64,000 bases of DNA, taken from NCBI GenBank assembly GCA_038049695.1, contig CP142451.1:125337501-125401500 (forward strand), written 5' to 3'. Every line of letters begins with the position of its first letter. The first letter of the stretch is position 1. The translations under genes were made by a program, and so were the position numbers. Of this stretch, positions 12,142 to 24,200 are shown in pieces. Source of the stretch: Cinnamomum chago (taxonomy: Eukaryota > Streptophyta > Magnoliopsida > Laurales > Lauraceae). The notes below the pieces were generated by a model. It worked only from the letters and a program-made list of their open reading frames with translations. It had not been told where the DNA came from and ran no database searches.

Positions 12142-13270
12142 CTAATATTTTTAATAGATTGATCATCCACGGTTTATAATGTCAAACTGATAATGGGCCT
12201 CTTTGTCTTCAAAGTAGTTGGACAAATTTTTTTTTTTTCGTTTTTGCCTGCAGTCTTATACCCCACCAATAGATAGTCACCACTTCTGAAAAACCTGGAG
12301 CGCTAAAAATATATATTACTTATTAAATGGGCCCTCAACAAATTTTAGCCAAATTAAAGTTGGCGTACCATTTGATTAATCACTTAAAAATCACGTGCAT
12401 ACAAATTTAAGAAACCTTCTTATTTTTACAGGGGTAAAGCTAATAGTGGCCAAGTCTTATTGGAGTCAAATTGGTAGTTATTTTGAGTGGATTGGAGTCT
12501 ATATATGAACTACATTTATTGATTTATAAATTTTAAGGATGGGAAGAGAGATTACAAACTAAACTTAATATATTTAATAGTTAAAAATTAAATAGCAAGA
12601 TAAGACGTTAAGACTTAGGGGGGGCCAATATTTTATTTTAATAGTTGTCACTAATAGGAAAAAAATATTTTACAGCATTTTAAAATATTCTAGATTTTTT
12701 AGGTTTTTTTCTTGGGTAAAAAAAAAATCCATGCCACGGCCACCACAAACCATGACCAATACAAATACCATATCATTTTCAAAGGTAAGCCGATACCATG
12801 ATTTTAAACCGTTATTGGTTGATAGAGAAAAATATATCATTGATGTACTTTATACAACCCATTACTTTACTTTTATTTTCTAGTTTTGTTGGATTTTTTT
12901 TATAAAAGCTGTACTCCTTTAGAGGATTCCTATCACTAAAGAACTTACCAATTGTGCCATAGTTATACAAAATAAGCTTCCTAAAAAATCTATATCTTTC
13001 ATTAAATTGTTTTTTCATGTCTTCTACAAGATACTTAGTTCCAAAAGAAAATCACTTCCTTAGTTCCAAAAGAAAATCTCTTTCCCTCATCCTATTTCCA
13101 TAAAAAAGGCAAAGTCCAGCTAGAATAGTGTTGCTTTTCAAACTTGTGTTGATTAGCAATTAGACACATACATGCATCCCCATATCTCAATAAATAATCA
13201 AGCACAATCCTTTCTATTTTCAAAATTGTAGATACATGAATCTAGCTATGCACGCATGCGGGTTTGAATT
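12142..13270. other. AT-rich intergenic DNA
   Basis: No gene, transposon terminus or clear repeat is recognised here. Confidence 0.4.
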
Positions 13271-13274
13271 GACA

Positions 13275-13990
13275 GTCAGACTAAACTATATTTGGATTGA
13301 ACTTTACATATCAATACCCATGCTTGATAAACACAAATTTATGAGCATTTGAATTGAAAATTAGGCTAACTATATTTGTATTCAACTTTATATAGCAATA
13401 TGCATGCTCGATAACCACAAACTTACGGGCTCTTTAAATATCCTGCAAAGACTTAAGCATTTCTTCGATATTTTTTTACTCAGTCAATATATCTAATTTA
13501 TTGATAATTGGGCTAACTATATTTGGATTCAACTTTACATGTCAATGCTCGTGCTTGATAAACACAAATTTATGAGCATTTAAATTGACAATTAGGCTAA
13601 CTATATTTGGATTCAACTTTACATGTCAATGCTCGTGCTTGATAAACACAAATTTATGAGCATTTAAATTGACAATTAGGCTAACTATATTTGGATTCAA
13701 CTTTACATATCAATATTATTCATGCATGATAAACACAAACTTATGAGCTTTTTAAATATTCTACAAAGATTTAAGCATTTCTTTGATATTCTTGACTCAT
13801 GACAAAATCACATCAATATATCTAATTTATTGACAATTAGGCTAACTATATTTGGATTCAACTTTCCATATCAATATTCATGCCTAATAAACACAAATTT
13901 ATGAGATTTTTAAATATTCTACAAAAATTTAAGTATCTCTTCAACATTGTTTTGACTCATAATAAAATCACATCAATATATCTAATTTAT
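13275..13990. repeat. Tandem array with 84-bp and longer units
   Basis: Six copies of a unit starting GGCTAACTATATTTGGATTC begin at about 13280, 13363, 13511, 13595, 13679 and 13840. Some are about 84 bp. Others carry an extra 65-75-bp block (TTTAAATAT..CTACAAAGA..CATTTCTTCGATATT), giving units of roughly 150-160 bp. The third and fourth copies are almost identical, indicating recent expansion. Confidence 0.85.
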
Positions 13991-14192
13991 TCATGTTGGT
14001 TCCGTCAACAGTTGGTGCTTAAACCCATCTCAACTATTTGAGTTGTGACGTGACGAGGGTTCAATATTTGTGTTACGTTGGGGTGCACGTATGTATCCAT
14101 TGTTGTGAGTGGTAATAGTCCAAAAGTCCAACTCTACTGGTCAAAATTAGGAGCTTAGGTCCGTTAAAATAAAAGGGCATATATACTTAAGG

Positions 14193-14720
14193 ATAGGGTT
14201 GCAAACGGATATCCAATTCTCCGATTATTCGAAAGTTCCGACTCCAATAAAACTTGGTCTGGGACTTATTTTAGGTTCCAATTTATAAACAGGTCTGGAA
14301 CCTAATTTAGATTCTGATTGATAAACGGGTTTGATTCCAGGTCTATATAAGTTCCGACCTGTAGACCCGGCATATGAGCTTTTGATGTTGCAAATTGTAC
14401 CTCAAAATCAACTTTTTTTCTCTACATTTTTATGTATAATATTGGAGGTAGTAGACTTGATGCACCGTTATAAATTGAATGATATGCTTATTTTCAGAAA
14501 AATGAAAAATAAAGAGAAATTATATTTTATTTTGGAACTAGATTCCAATTCTCTAAGTGAACCCAGTTTCGGAACCAAATCCAGGTTTTCCTATCGAAGC
14601 GGGTTTTGAACTAACAAAACAGGTTCCGAATGAAAACCGGATCCGGAACTATTTATTAGAAACGGGTCTGGGTCTAGGTCCACTATGGTTCCGATCCGAA
14701 ACCGTCCTATTTGCAACCAG
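14193..14720. mobile_element. hAT-like MITE, copy 1 of 2 (528 bp)
   Basis: It is flanked by a perfect 8-bp duplication ACTTAAGG (14185-14192 and 14721-14728). The inverted ends are AGGGTTGCAAACGG and, as reverse complement, GGTTGCAAATAGG. The interior is rich in short inverted GGTTCCGA/CGGAACC motifs. A full-length homologue lies at 62008-62513 with its own target duplication. It has no coding capacity. Confidence 0.8.
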
Positions 14721-14728
14721 ACTTAAGG

Positions 14729-16150
14729 GCTATCAATTTCTTTTTTCTTCTTTTTTTTCCTTTATTTTTTCTTTTTATTGTGGGCACTGTTCGTATAACT
14801 CCGCTTAAATCTCACATTTACCTTGTAACATGTGGAGTTGAAATAATCACACAGAGCTGCCCCATACGATAAAAGTGTGTTGTCGCACGACCCTAAAATA
14901 TCGTATAGGGAGGTACGCACAGTCTAATGTGTGCAATATCGCATTACTTTATAGAATATCGCACGAATAATTCTGTAAAAAATACTTAAACTTCAATGGT
15001 TTATGGCCAAATTTCAGGCCCAAGGATTTGATTAATTACTATACACGAGGCAAATTTACTTGGATATCTGGATGTATGTCAAGAATGCGTAATATAGAGG
15101 TCGGATTAATCACAAGTGAAACCTCATGTGGTGAAAAAAAAAAAAAGGTGTCAATAATTTGCCGTACTTAAAAGCCAAGCATTATGTAAACTACGTGGAG
15201 ATATTTTTCTTTGGTGGAGTGAGGAAGGAGGTGTCAGAGGATTTCCCCCAAATTTAGAGAGGATCAAATTGACAACTAGAGGTGGCAGCAGCATGATGAC
15301 TCGACTAGTGTGTTTTTTTATTAGTGACTCCACAGAAACAATAGAGATGACTAAACGTTACCTATGCTGCGAGTTGCCTGCCACTATGAATTCTAGTTGT
15401 ACGTATGCATACACCCACCCACACGCAACAAATCACTTGCCAACCTGGTATACATGCTGGTTGTTTATGTGGATTGGTCATCATTAGTTGGCTATGCACC
15501 CACCTATTATGTTGTTTGTTCATGGGCTACATTTTTATTTGGGCCCGCTTGGCCATTGTTTTCTTAGGCCATCCCACTGAATGGCTTGAAGGTCAAATTC
15601 ACTATTCCATCTAAGTTAAGCTTTGGCTCGAATTACACTCCAATTCGAGTTGAGCCTATATCTAAAATGATCATCATGAAATGTAATTAAAATATATATG
15701 AAAAAAGGGCGAGTCAAATTTCATGGTTTGTGAAACTCCGATTGGAGTGGATCTAGGTAAGAGCTAAGAAAAAAAAAGGATTAAATAGCGCTTTAAGCCA
15801 TTTGGATTTCATATATGGGTCCTATTAGTGAAATTACAAATATGAGATCGGATAATTCTTTAATGTAAGGTTTTATCTGGATTCTATGTTTTGATATTTA
15901 TCTCAATGACATGCGGTTGTGCTACACTGAGTGGAAATCTCATACGCCAATTAACCCGTGACATTTACTTTGTAGATGGATCTACATAATTTTAGGTTTG
16001 ATGAATAGCAATGTTTATGATTATGTTGTTCTCGTTTGGATTCATATAATAGAGGAACTCTTAGGAGCTTAAGGAAATAATTAAAAGATGTATTATTTGC
16101 ATATGATAATGATTTTACTTCTTTTGAGTTATCTATATTTTCTTTATTAG
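14729..16150. other. Intergenic DNA
   Basis: No gene is supported. Short frames here show no family resemblance. Confidence 0.4.
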
Positions 16151-16151
16151 T

Positions 16152-16433
16152 ATTGTTGGCCAAGGACTGGGCGCCTCATGAAGCGGAGATGTCTTGTGTT
16201 CGACACCTACCTTCATTGGTCACCTCCCATATTTTTACTGGGTGCATGTGGATAGGAGGGTTTTGTATGCGCCGCTAGGCATTAGTTATCGGTTGTCCAG
16301 AATCGAGTGTCCCTCGAGCTCAAGCCAAATGTTAGATTAGTTTTCAGCTATCTAGAATCGAATGTCCTTGAAATCAGGGCTGAGTTGGGCTAGGCGGAAT
16401 ATACCAAAGGTTATAAAAAAAAAAAAAAAAAAG
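16152..16433 (+). mobile_element. SINE, family 2, plus orientation
   Basis: The element runs from GGCCAAGGACTGGGCGCCTC through a box B-like GTGTTCGACACC (about 16197) to a poly(A) tract at 16417-16433. The middle (CACCTCCCAT..TGCATGTGGATAGGAGGGTTTT) matches the reverse complement of 22738-22935, so the family has at least two copies here. Confidence 0.65.
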
Positions 16434-17350
16434 GTAGTTTCTTTATTATCGTCGCAGTGTGGTTGCTAATTTAATTTTCATCCCATTGATTTGAATAAAA
16501 GGCTAATTTCTTGAGGAAATGGTTGTTGTAGTTAAAAATGTTATGTAGGAATAAAGTGTTAGTAGCAGGATATAAGTTCTTTATAATTAATTTACAAAAA
16601 AAAAATGTCTTTAAACCATGCAATAAGTGGAAATTATTAGTAGTTGGCATTGATTTTGACTGTTTTAATTGACCATCGTCCACACCACCCAAATAAAAAT
16701 TTGGGTCCGCCGCTGCACAAGAAAAGGTTATCATTTTTATATGGTTTGTTAACTTGTTAATGTTGTACACTTTCATATGAGAGACCATGTATGGATGTAA
16801 ATATATATGGACATTAGGTTAAGCCCGGGTGGACTCAAAGCCACGTCTTTTTTTGTTTTTTGTTTCGTCTTTTATGTTAATAACGAAAATCTTCAAAGCT
16901 TGAGCTTTTAGTGAACAACATAACAATTTATATCAACACCCCCTCCTCGAATGGAAAGCCGTTCGATTTCAGAATCCAACACACAGATAGAAAATAATAG
17001 ACAGGTGAAGGTAACATGCCATGCTTTTATTATCTACATCGATGTTAACGTTTGCGTTTCAAAACTTTCCAATTGAAGATTTTATTATTTGTGTCCATTT
17101 CCATGCATATTAGAGAATCTCATATTGAGCTATATCAAGTAAGTCCACCTAGACTTGAAGTCAACTCATTATCCCCGTGTGAAATACAAATATGATTCAC
17201 CATGCTCTTATATATCACTATTAGGGGCTATTTGTGTATTGTGGATGCTGTGGAAACCATGAGGGGAAAATTCGGTGCCTTTCTCTCAGCATTTGTGTAG
17301 CACCAGATGTTACAGAAAAGAGTGTTTGCAACCGTTTTTCATTACTAAGG
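16434..17350. other. Intergenic DNA
   Basis: No gene is seen. A stretch at about 16890-17020 resembles 53160-53310 (shared TTAGTGAACAACATAACAAT-like and GGTAACATGCC blocks), so it is a dispersed repeat of unknown class. Confidence 0.4.
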
Positions 17351-17352
17351 GC

Positions 17353-17665
17353 CCGTTTCTTCGTTGGAAGCATCCATGAATTCCACAAAAATGCGTAGGG
17401 AGTGAAATTCCTAAATTCTCAAAGGTCAAAAGAGACCTTTATGTGGCTGGAATCCATAAATACTACTAAAAAAATATATGGAATTTGAAAATTTCAAGGG
17501 ACAACATGTCACATCATGTCTAAAAATTCTTGGACATTGTGAATTCCTGACCGAAATTTTACAACAAAAACATGGCAAATGAGATTTGTAAATCCTATCT
17601 ACCAGATAGGAAAAAGGTGCCTTGGAAGAGGAAACACGAGCAATGCACAAACGCCTCCTTAGTTC
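17353..17665. mobile_element. Candidate TIR element (about 310 bp)
   Basis: The left end TAAGGGCCCGTTTCTTCG is mirrored by a right end AAACGCCTCCTTA, giving imperfect inverted ends bordered by TAA/TTA, a pattern common in plant PIF/Harbinger MITEs. No transposase is present. The boundaries are approximate. Confidence 0.4.
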
Positions 17666-19197
17666 AATCCCCTTTTTAGATAATGGGTTGACTAAATGAG
17701 TTGACCCGTGTTAGGAACGGGCTACATGGGTTATGTCGAGTTGACCCACATCATGTGCAGCTTGGGGCTATCTAACCAATTTTAATAACTGGCCCGATAT
17801 GGGTTGACCTTCAATCCATAGATAACCCATGTTACCCAAACTTAAGTTTGACTCAACCCCGACCCATTCCAACCTTTATTCTCATCCAATGGGAGTAGAA
17901 TTTTATGTAAAGAAGATTCCAAATATGCAAGTTTCTAATATAGCCAATCCATTGGTAGCTCGGTGGTGAATAACTTTTCCTCCATAGATATAACCAAAGA
18001 TCAATGCCTAACTCGTAACGATTGATGGGAATTTGGGCAACGTGCCCTGGTTAGGTGTGGGTATTTATTATTGGGGTATTTACTATTGAAATTATCTTAA
18101 ACGTGGACTATACCAAAAAGACCTGCAAAAAAAATCCTCTTAATTTCCCTTGCACGGAAGTGGTTCCCCTGTGACTATTCTCATTTTTTTTTTTTTTTTC
18201 ATTTGTGAAATGAGACCTGCATTGATATTAACCCTTTGCAGGGTCTTTTAAAACACAGAAAACCCTACTCTCCCCTTTGTCTTCTTTCTCCTTTCTTCTC
18301 CAAACCCAACTAGGTTTGTAAGTCAAATTAGGCTATTTTCTTTTACATATTCCTTGATGAAATTGATTATAGATAATGGTAATAATGTGTTTTATGATAG
18401 TTTGTGGCATTTAAAATTTAGAATATATGTAGTAAACGCATTTAGTTGGATTTTCTCTTGAAAAAATAGAAGCTTATCTCAAGTTGTAGGAAGATGCAAA
18501 GCATAGCTTCCCAATTAAAATATTCATTTCTAGCATATCCTCCAAGATGGGGATGAAAGGGTGAATCGGCCTTTCAAATGCACATGGTCAAAAGAATTTA
18601 CCATATTCCCTTTCTCTCAATAAGATCCCACTTCGCTGTTTGATTGCACTAAAGGCTTCAATGTGGTACAGAGTTGCTTCAAGTTTTTCATGTTCATACC
18701 TAGTTCTAATGTGGCCCAATAAAGAATCACCCTTTTACTTACACTACTTGAAATTTGCGGCGGCAAATTTCAACTTAGATTGAAAAATAACTTAGTTAGA
18801 CTTACAAACTCCATCAAGTTTAGTGAAGAGAGGATGAGGACGAAGATGGTAATGCAAAATTATGATTTTTTGCATTTTAAAGGCGGGGATACCACTTCAT
18901 GTGTGGAAATTAAGAAATAATTTTTTATTATAGCGTCCATCTAAAGTGATTTTTTCGATAAAAATTATATATGAAAACGAGAATTAAAGTTTGTAATATT
19001 TTTTTTTCTCCTTTTAAAGGGTTCCTACAGTAGAAAAAAAAAAAGCCTGCGGGGGACTTCATAGATCCCCGTTTTAAATAAGTAGTACTCTACTGAAAAG
19101 TGGCAGGGGCCAAAATTGGAAAGCGTGAGCGAGTGGAAGTGAAAAGGACGGTAGGGCGAGCCGATTTCCTCAATTTTTGCTACCATCGAATCGAGCG
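17666..19197. other. SPRTN upstream region
   Basis: The first part (17.66-17.9 kb) is rich in GGGTTGACCC/TGACCCA motifs, suggesting subterminal repeats of another DNA element. The last 150 bp before 19198 is the likely 5' leader and promoter of the SPRTN gene, with no clear TATA box. No other gene is seen. Confidence 0.4.
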
Positions 19198-21186
19198 ATG
19201 GATTCGAGCAGAGACGACGCAGATGCTCTCGATCCCCATCCAGACATCCATGACCTCTTCCGCCATTACAGCACTCTCTACTTCGACGATGCTCTCGGAC
19301 CTTGTCTCCTCACTTGGAGTTCCAAGCGCATGACCCTGTAAGCAATTACAAATGCAATTGCAGATTCGACCCATTTTTTTTACCTTCGCTCTTTTGTTAA
19401 TTCTTGATTTCTGCTTGCTATTTTCGTACTCATCTTGCAGAAAGATCAAATCGTTCTTGATATAAACGCTTTTTGTTTATGGTAGAACTTTTGATATTCT
19501 ACACTTGAAGAGTCTTGAATAGTTGTAATTGCAGCAATAATAGTCCTTTTGCAGTGACACCCACTCTTTCTTGTTTTGTGAGATGGAAGAAACTGCCCTT
19601 TTTTAATCTGTGGATTTATTGTTGATGGGATTTTAGATGAACCCCAAGAACTGTTAAGATGAGATAGATGAATGATTCAGGTCTATTATACTGTATGTAG
19701 AAGTTGTGTAGTAGTAAGGTGCCCTGGTAGCACAATGCGCTTGAGCCAAGGCGTGGCTAGGCACATCCCTTATGGGTTGTCTAGGTAAAACATGGCTTGG
19801 GTACTTGTGCGTTTTGCAACTATGCAAGAAATGTATATTCATGGGGTTGGTAAGTGTGAGGGGGTTGGATTTGTCGTGGGAAGCGGTGGTAAAAAGTTCA
19901 GCACAAGTTTGTGAGAGGTACCTCTTAGCATAATATTACCCTATATGTATTATATAGGATAACATCTCTATACTTATTATCTATCGCTGTCTTAGTGTTT
20001 CTAAGTCCATGCTCAAATGTTGGTGGCATTGACTCAAAAAAATTATGTGGCTCTCTAATAATAAATGCCAATTTCCAGGTGTGCAGGTGTTTGTCATTAT
20101 GAAATCGGCGGTGGTTGTGAAATTCGGCTTTCTGAGCCTTTGTTGAAATTTCGATCAAGTGCAGATGTGAAGAATACCTTATTACATGAGATGATTCATG
20201 CGTACTTGTGGATTACGAATAATAACAAGGACCACAGGTTGACTTGAAATAGTATACACTGCATACTCAGCACACACACACATGCAACTTATTTAAACAT
20301 ATCAAAAAATTTGTTCTTTTATGTTTGATGTTTTTGTTGTGATTAAACAGTGATCATGGGTCGAGCTTTCAAAAACTGATGAATAAAATTAACTCGAGCT
20401 CAGTGATGGATCATCAGGTTAGTCTTCTTGAATTGTGGAAGAAGATATATATGTACATATATAGGATTTGACCATATGATATCATCTTCACTTCTAGAAG
20501 AGAAAAAAGAATTGAAAAGGTCAGAAGTGGGGGAAGTGGGAGAATGAAAGGGATTGTGGAAAGCACATGCTTGTAGCTTCCTCTAGGAGTTCATGGCTTC
20601 TTTTATATACCCAAGAAACATCCAAAAAAGAGAGGTATAGTGATGCAAGCCCTTGAAAGCGAAAAAGGCTTGATCTACTACCAAAATCTGATGCAGCAAC
20701 CACACCAAATTCTGATCACTGTACGTCTCTTCGGAACTCTATATGATTTGTATAGAACCTGCCTGCCAGTGAGGGCTTGAATTATCAATCAAACAGGTTC
20801 ACGAATGGAACTGCAATGTGTGGAATTCCAGCAGACAGCACATGGATAGATTCAATCAAACTAGAGAATACAGTTCTAATGCATTCGTTGAAAATTTCAT
20901 CCAACGACACTCAATCTTCGAGCAAACCAACCTAAACATCTTATTAAAGGAATCTGATCAAAACTACAAAAAAGAAAAAAAAAAAAATACATCCAATCGA
21001 TTGATTTTCAGTTTATATATATATATATATATATATGGGAGGTGCTCTTGTGAGAGACACTCTCACCTTTCTATGAGAGATAAAGGTGAGGGCCCTCACA
21101 TTTAAGTTGTGGACATTGAATATGGATGTGAGGGCTCCCACCTTATCTCTCATAGTAAGGTGAGAGTGTCTCTCACAAGAGCACCT

Positions 21187-21220
<34 letters not shown>

Positions 21221-24200
21221 CTACTTCAAGAAAGATACCTTTCTAATTACATCTCCTAGAAATATAGAATTCCTAGATATACTTGGCTATTAGGAAAGCA
21301 AGATTAGTAAGTCTTAATATATTGAAAAAATAATACAGAAAAGGAAACTAGAAAATTTTCTCATCGACAGACTCTTGTGGTTTGTTGGGCCAAGATAGGA
21401 CCCAGCTCTTGACCTGTAAAATAATCCACAGCGCCTGACACACTTGCTGGATAAATTCAGCCCCAATTACGGGCCTGGACTGTTTGCACCTGATGTTAGA
21501 TTGGATCTGAAAATTTTCTGTCTCTTCTGGGCCCTATTTGGGCCTGAAACTGGATGAAGTCTGATATTGGGTCTGAACATGAATTCGTTGAGTTGCATCC
21601 TTTACCCCGGGTTGAGAAGAACTCAGCTTGGGGGAGTTGTGCAACTTTTAGGATTAAAGTTTGTCAGCATCCATCTTCATTGATTCTTCCTCTATGATCC
21701 AAATACTTCCCATATTTGCATTTCCTTTCCACATCATCAAAATTTTCTTTGATTAACTTTGCCTCTTGCATTTTGAATCTTCTCTACAACTGTTGGCTTT
21801 TTAATAGATATCAGCATGCGTACATCCATGTCAGAACCCCCTTCATGATAGTCAAATAAATCTGAAATATTGAATGTAAGATATACGGTCAACCTGGAAG
21901 AAGCTCAATATCATAGGCATTAATTATCTTCAAGTTTTCGCAAGATTTTGCATGTCACAATATTTTTCACCTTGAATTTATCATAGGTTTCAAACATTTC
22001 TTTGCGCAAACATATCATCCTTTAATATGGCAAGTTCAGTAATGTAGTTCTTGGCACAAAGCCAATGTGATGTTGAATATGTCGCATAAGAGGGTACCAT
22101 GAGTGGGAATTCTTCTGGTACTAAATCTGCAAACTCCTTAAGCAATGTTGAACCGTTGGATGCCAGTGGCTCTAGTCTCCTCCTCGATCAATTATTAAAT
22201 CGACCATGACATAGATCCCTAATAGTTTGTCCTTTCGGATCAGCTACTATGCACATAGTTGATGGCTAGACCTTTCGTTCTTTGACTCGATTGAGTTGTC
22301 ATTTCTGTTGAACTGTGGAATCTTGTTCCAACTCCAAGTGCCATTGAGTTGCCAAAATTGAAATAAATTTCCTTGAACCCACTGATTTTAGCTGTTGTAA
22401 TCCATTTGCTAGATCTGTAATCAACAATCTTCCAATTGTTTGTACACCATTATATTGTTGATCCCGATAACAAATCATAAAATCAATTATTTCTCCATCT
22501 AGTAATTTTGATCATATATCGAAACTCGAATCTAATTTCTGTAATGGAAGATTCTCGGATCCATATTTTACTAAATATCCATTATTAAAATCAATGGTAG
22601 AACTGCCTTCCTGATAATCCTCTTATCCCGAAGTCTACTGTATTTACCGTTAATTCATTGATTGGTAGAACGTCAATTTCAAGATCTATGGTTGGATCTT
22701 CATCTGGTATATCTTGCAATAGAACAACGATTGGATCTTTTGTTTTTTTTAATAACCCAGTGTATCTCCCACCAAGCCTAGCCCAGCCCAGGAGCCTTTG
22801 GCCTGAGCCCGATGGACACTCGATTATTGACAGCCGATAACTAATCCCTAGGGGCACATGCAAACCCTTCTATCCACATGCACTGGGTAAAATTATGGGA
22901 GGTGACCAACGAAGGTAGGTGTCAAACACTAGGTAAAACAATAATTGGATCTTCATTTGGTAGATTTTACTTATCTTTCTATTGATTTATTTGGAGAAGG
23001 CATAGCCGCATAGTATTTTCTCCGAGATGATAGTATTTTCTCTGTGGCATCATCTCGAAACATGGAACACTGTCTACTACCAAGTCTGTTCCTGAGTCTC
23101 TCATTATGCTCTATAATCCGTTGTATGAGTTGATTCAATCCATGGTCCACAACCCGAACATAGAGGCCCTCTATGGCATGTGTCTATCTCGTCGCATTTT
23201 TAATAAATGAATCCTTTTTTTTTTTTTTTGCATAGAATGGCTATTATTGTGCGTGAGAATCTGGAGTCTAGACATTTTGATACAACTGTGTTACACTTTT
23301 GGTCAATACTTGGACCATTTTTTGAAGTTGTTCGAACCCATCTTGTGTTGTTGCTTTGGAGGCATACTGATACATGTACTTTCTCATTGGTAATTTGAGT
23401 TGAGGTATGTTGACAATGTATGGCTGAGAGAGGTATTTTTAAGGGGGCTTATTGACAACTCATAGGCGTTGGATTTTGGGACTAGATTTGAGAAGAATAT
23501 GGAATGTAGAAATTTGGATAAAGAAAGAGAATTTGATTGGGCTGTTTTTTTACACAATTCTAATGTTGAAATTCTGCAAATATTTTGACAGTTTCAGCTG
23601 TAATTGGGACTTTGGACTTTTTTTCAAAAAGAAGAAAAAGAAAGGCAGGGGGAGGAAGATGACTGGAATGGTTAAGCCATAAGACCTAATTGATCTGATA
23701 CCAATTTGATGCAAGCCCTTGCTCTAATACCAAAATCTGAAGCAACAACCACACCGAACTCTGATTATTGTACAGCCCCTTGGAACTCAGCAACTTTAAT
23801 TCACATGGAACCTTCCGGCCATGAGTACTTGAATTATTAATAGAATAAACTATCTGCAGAATTCCAGCAGACAGCACCTGGATCGATTCAGTCAAATTAT
23901 ATAATATCGTTTCAATGCATTCATTGAAAATTTCATGCACTAACAATCTTCAAGTAAGCCCACCTAAACATCTCGAGTCTGATCAAAACTATAAAAATTA
24001 CATCCCACCAACTGGTTTTCAGTTTATATATAGAAAAAAAAAAACCTTATTTCTAGAAAGAAATCGTTTCTAATTACAACTCCTAGGAAAATAGAAGTTC
24101 TAGATATTTTTTTTTTGAAATGGAAGTTCTAGATATTCTTAGCTATTAGAAATAAGGATTAGTAAGTGCTAATGATACCTTAAAAGAAAAAACACAGAAA

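Noticed and set aside
13275..13990. CRISPR-like repeat-spacer array
   Set aside because: The whole unit repeats with no unique spacers, and the DNA is plant nuclear. It is an ordinary tandem repeat.
19100..19333. Upstream overlapping frame across SPRTN exon 1
   Set aside because: It begins at GTG, not ATG, is out of frame with SPRTN, and overlaps the first exon. It is not evidence of an upstream ORF.
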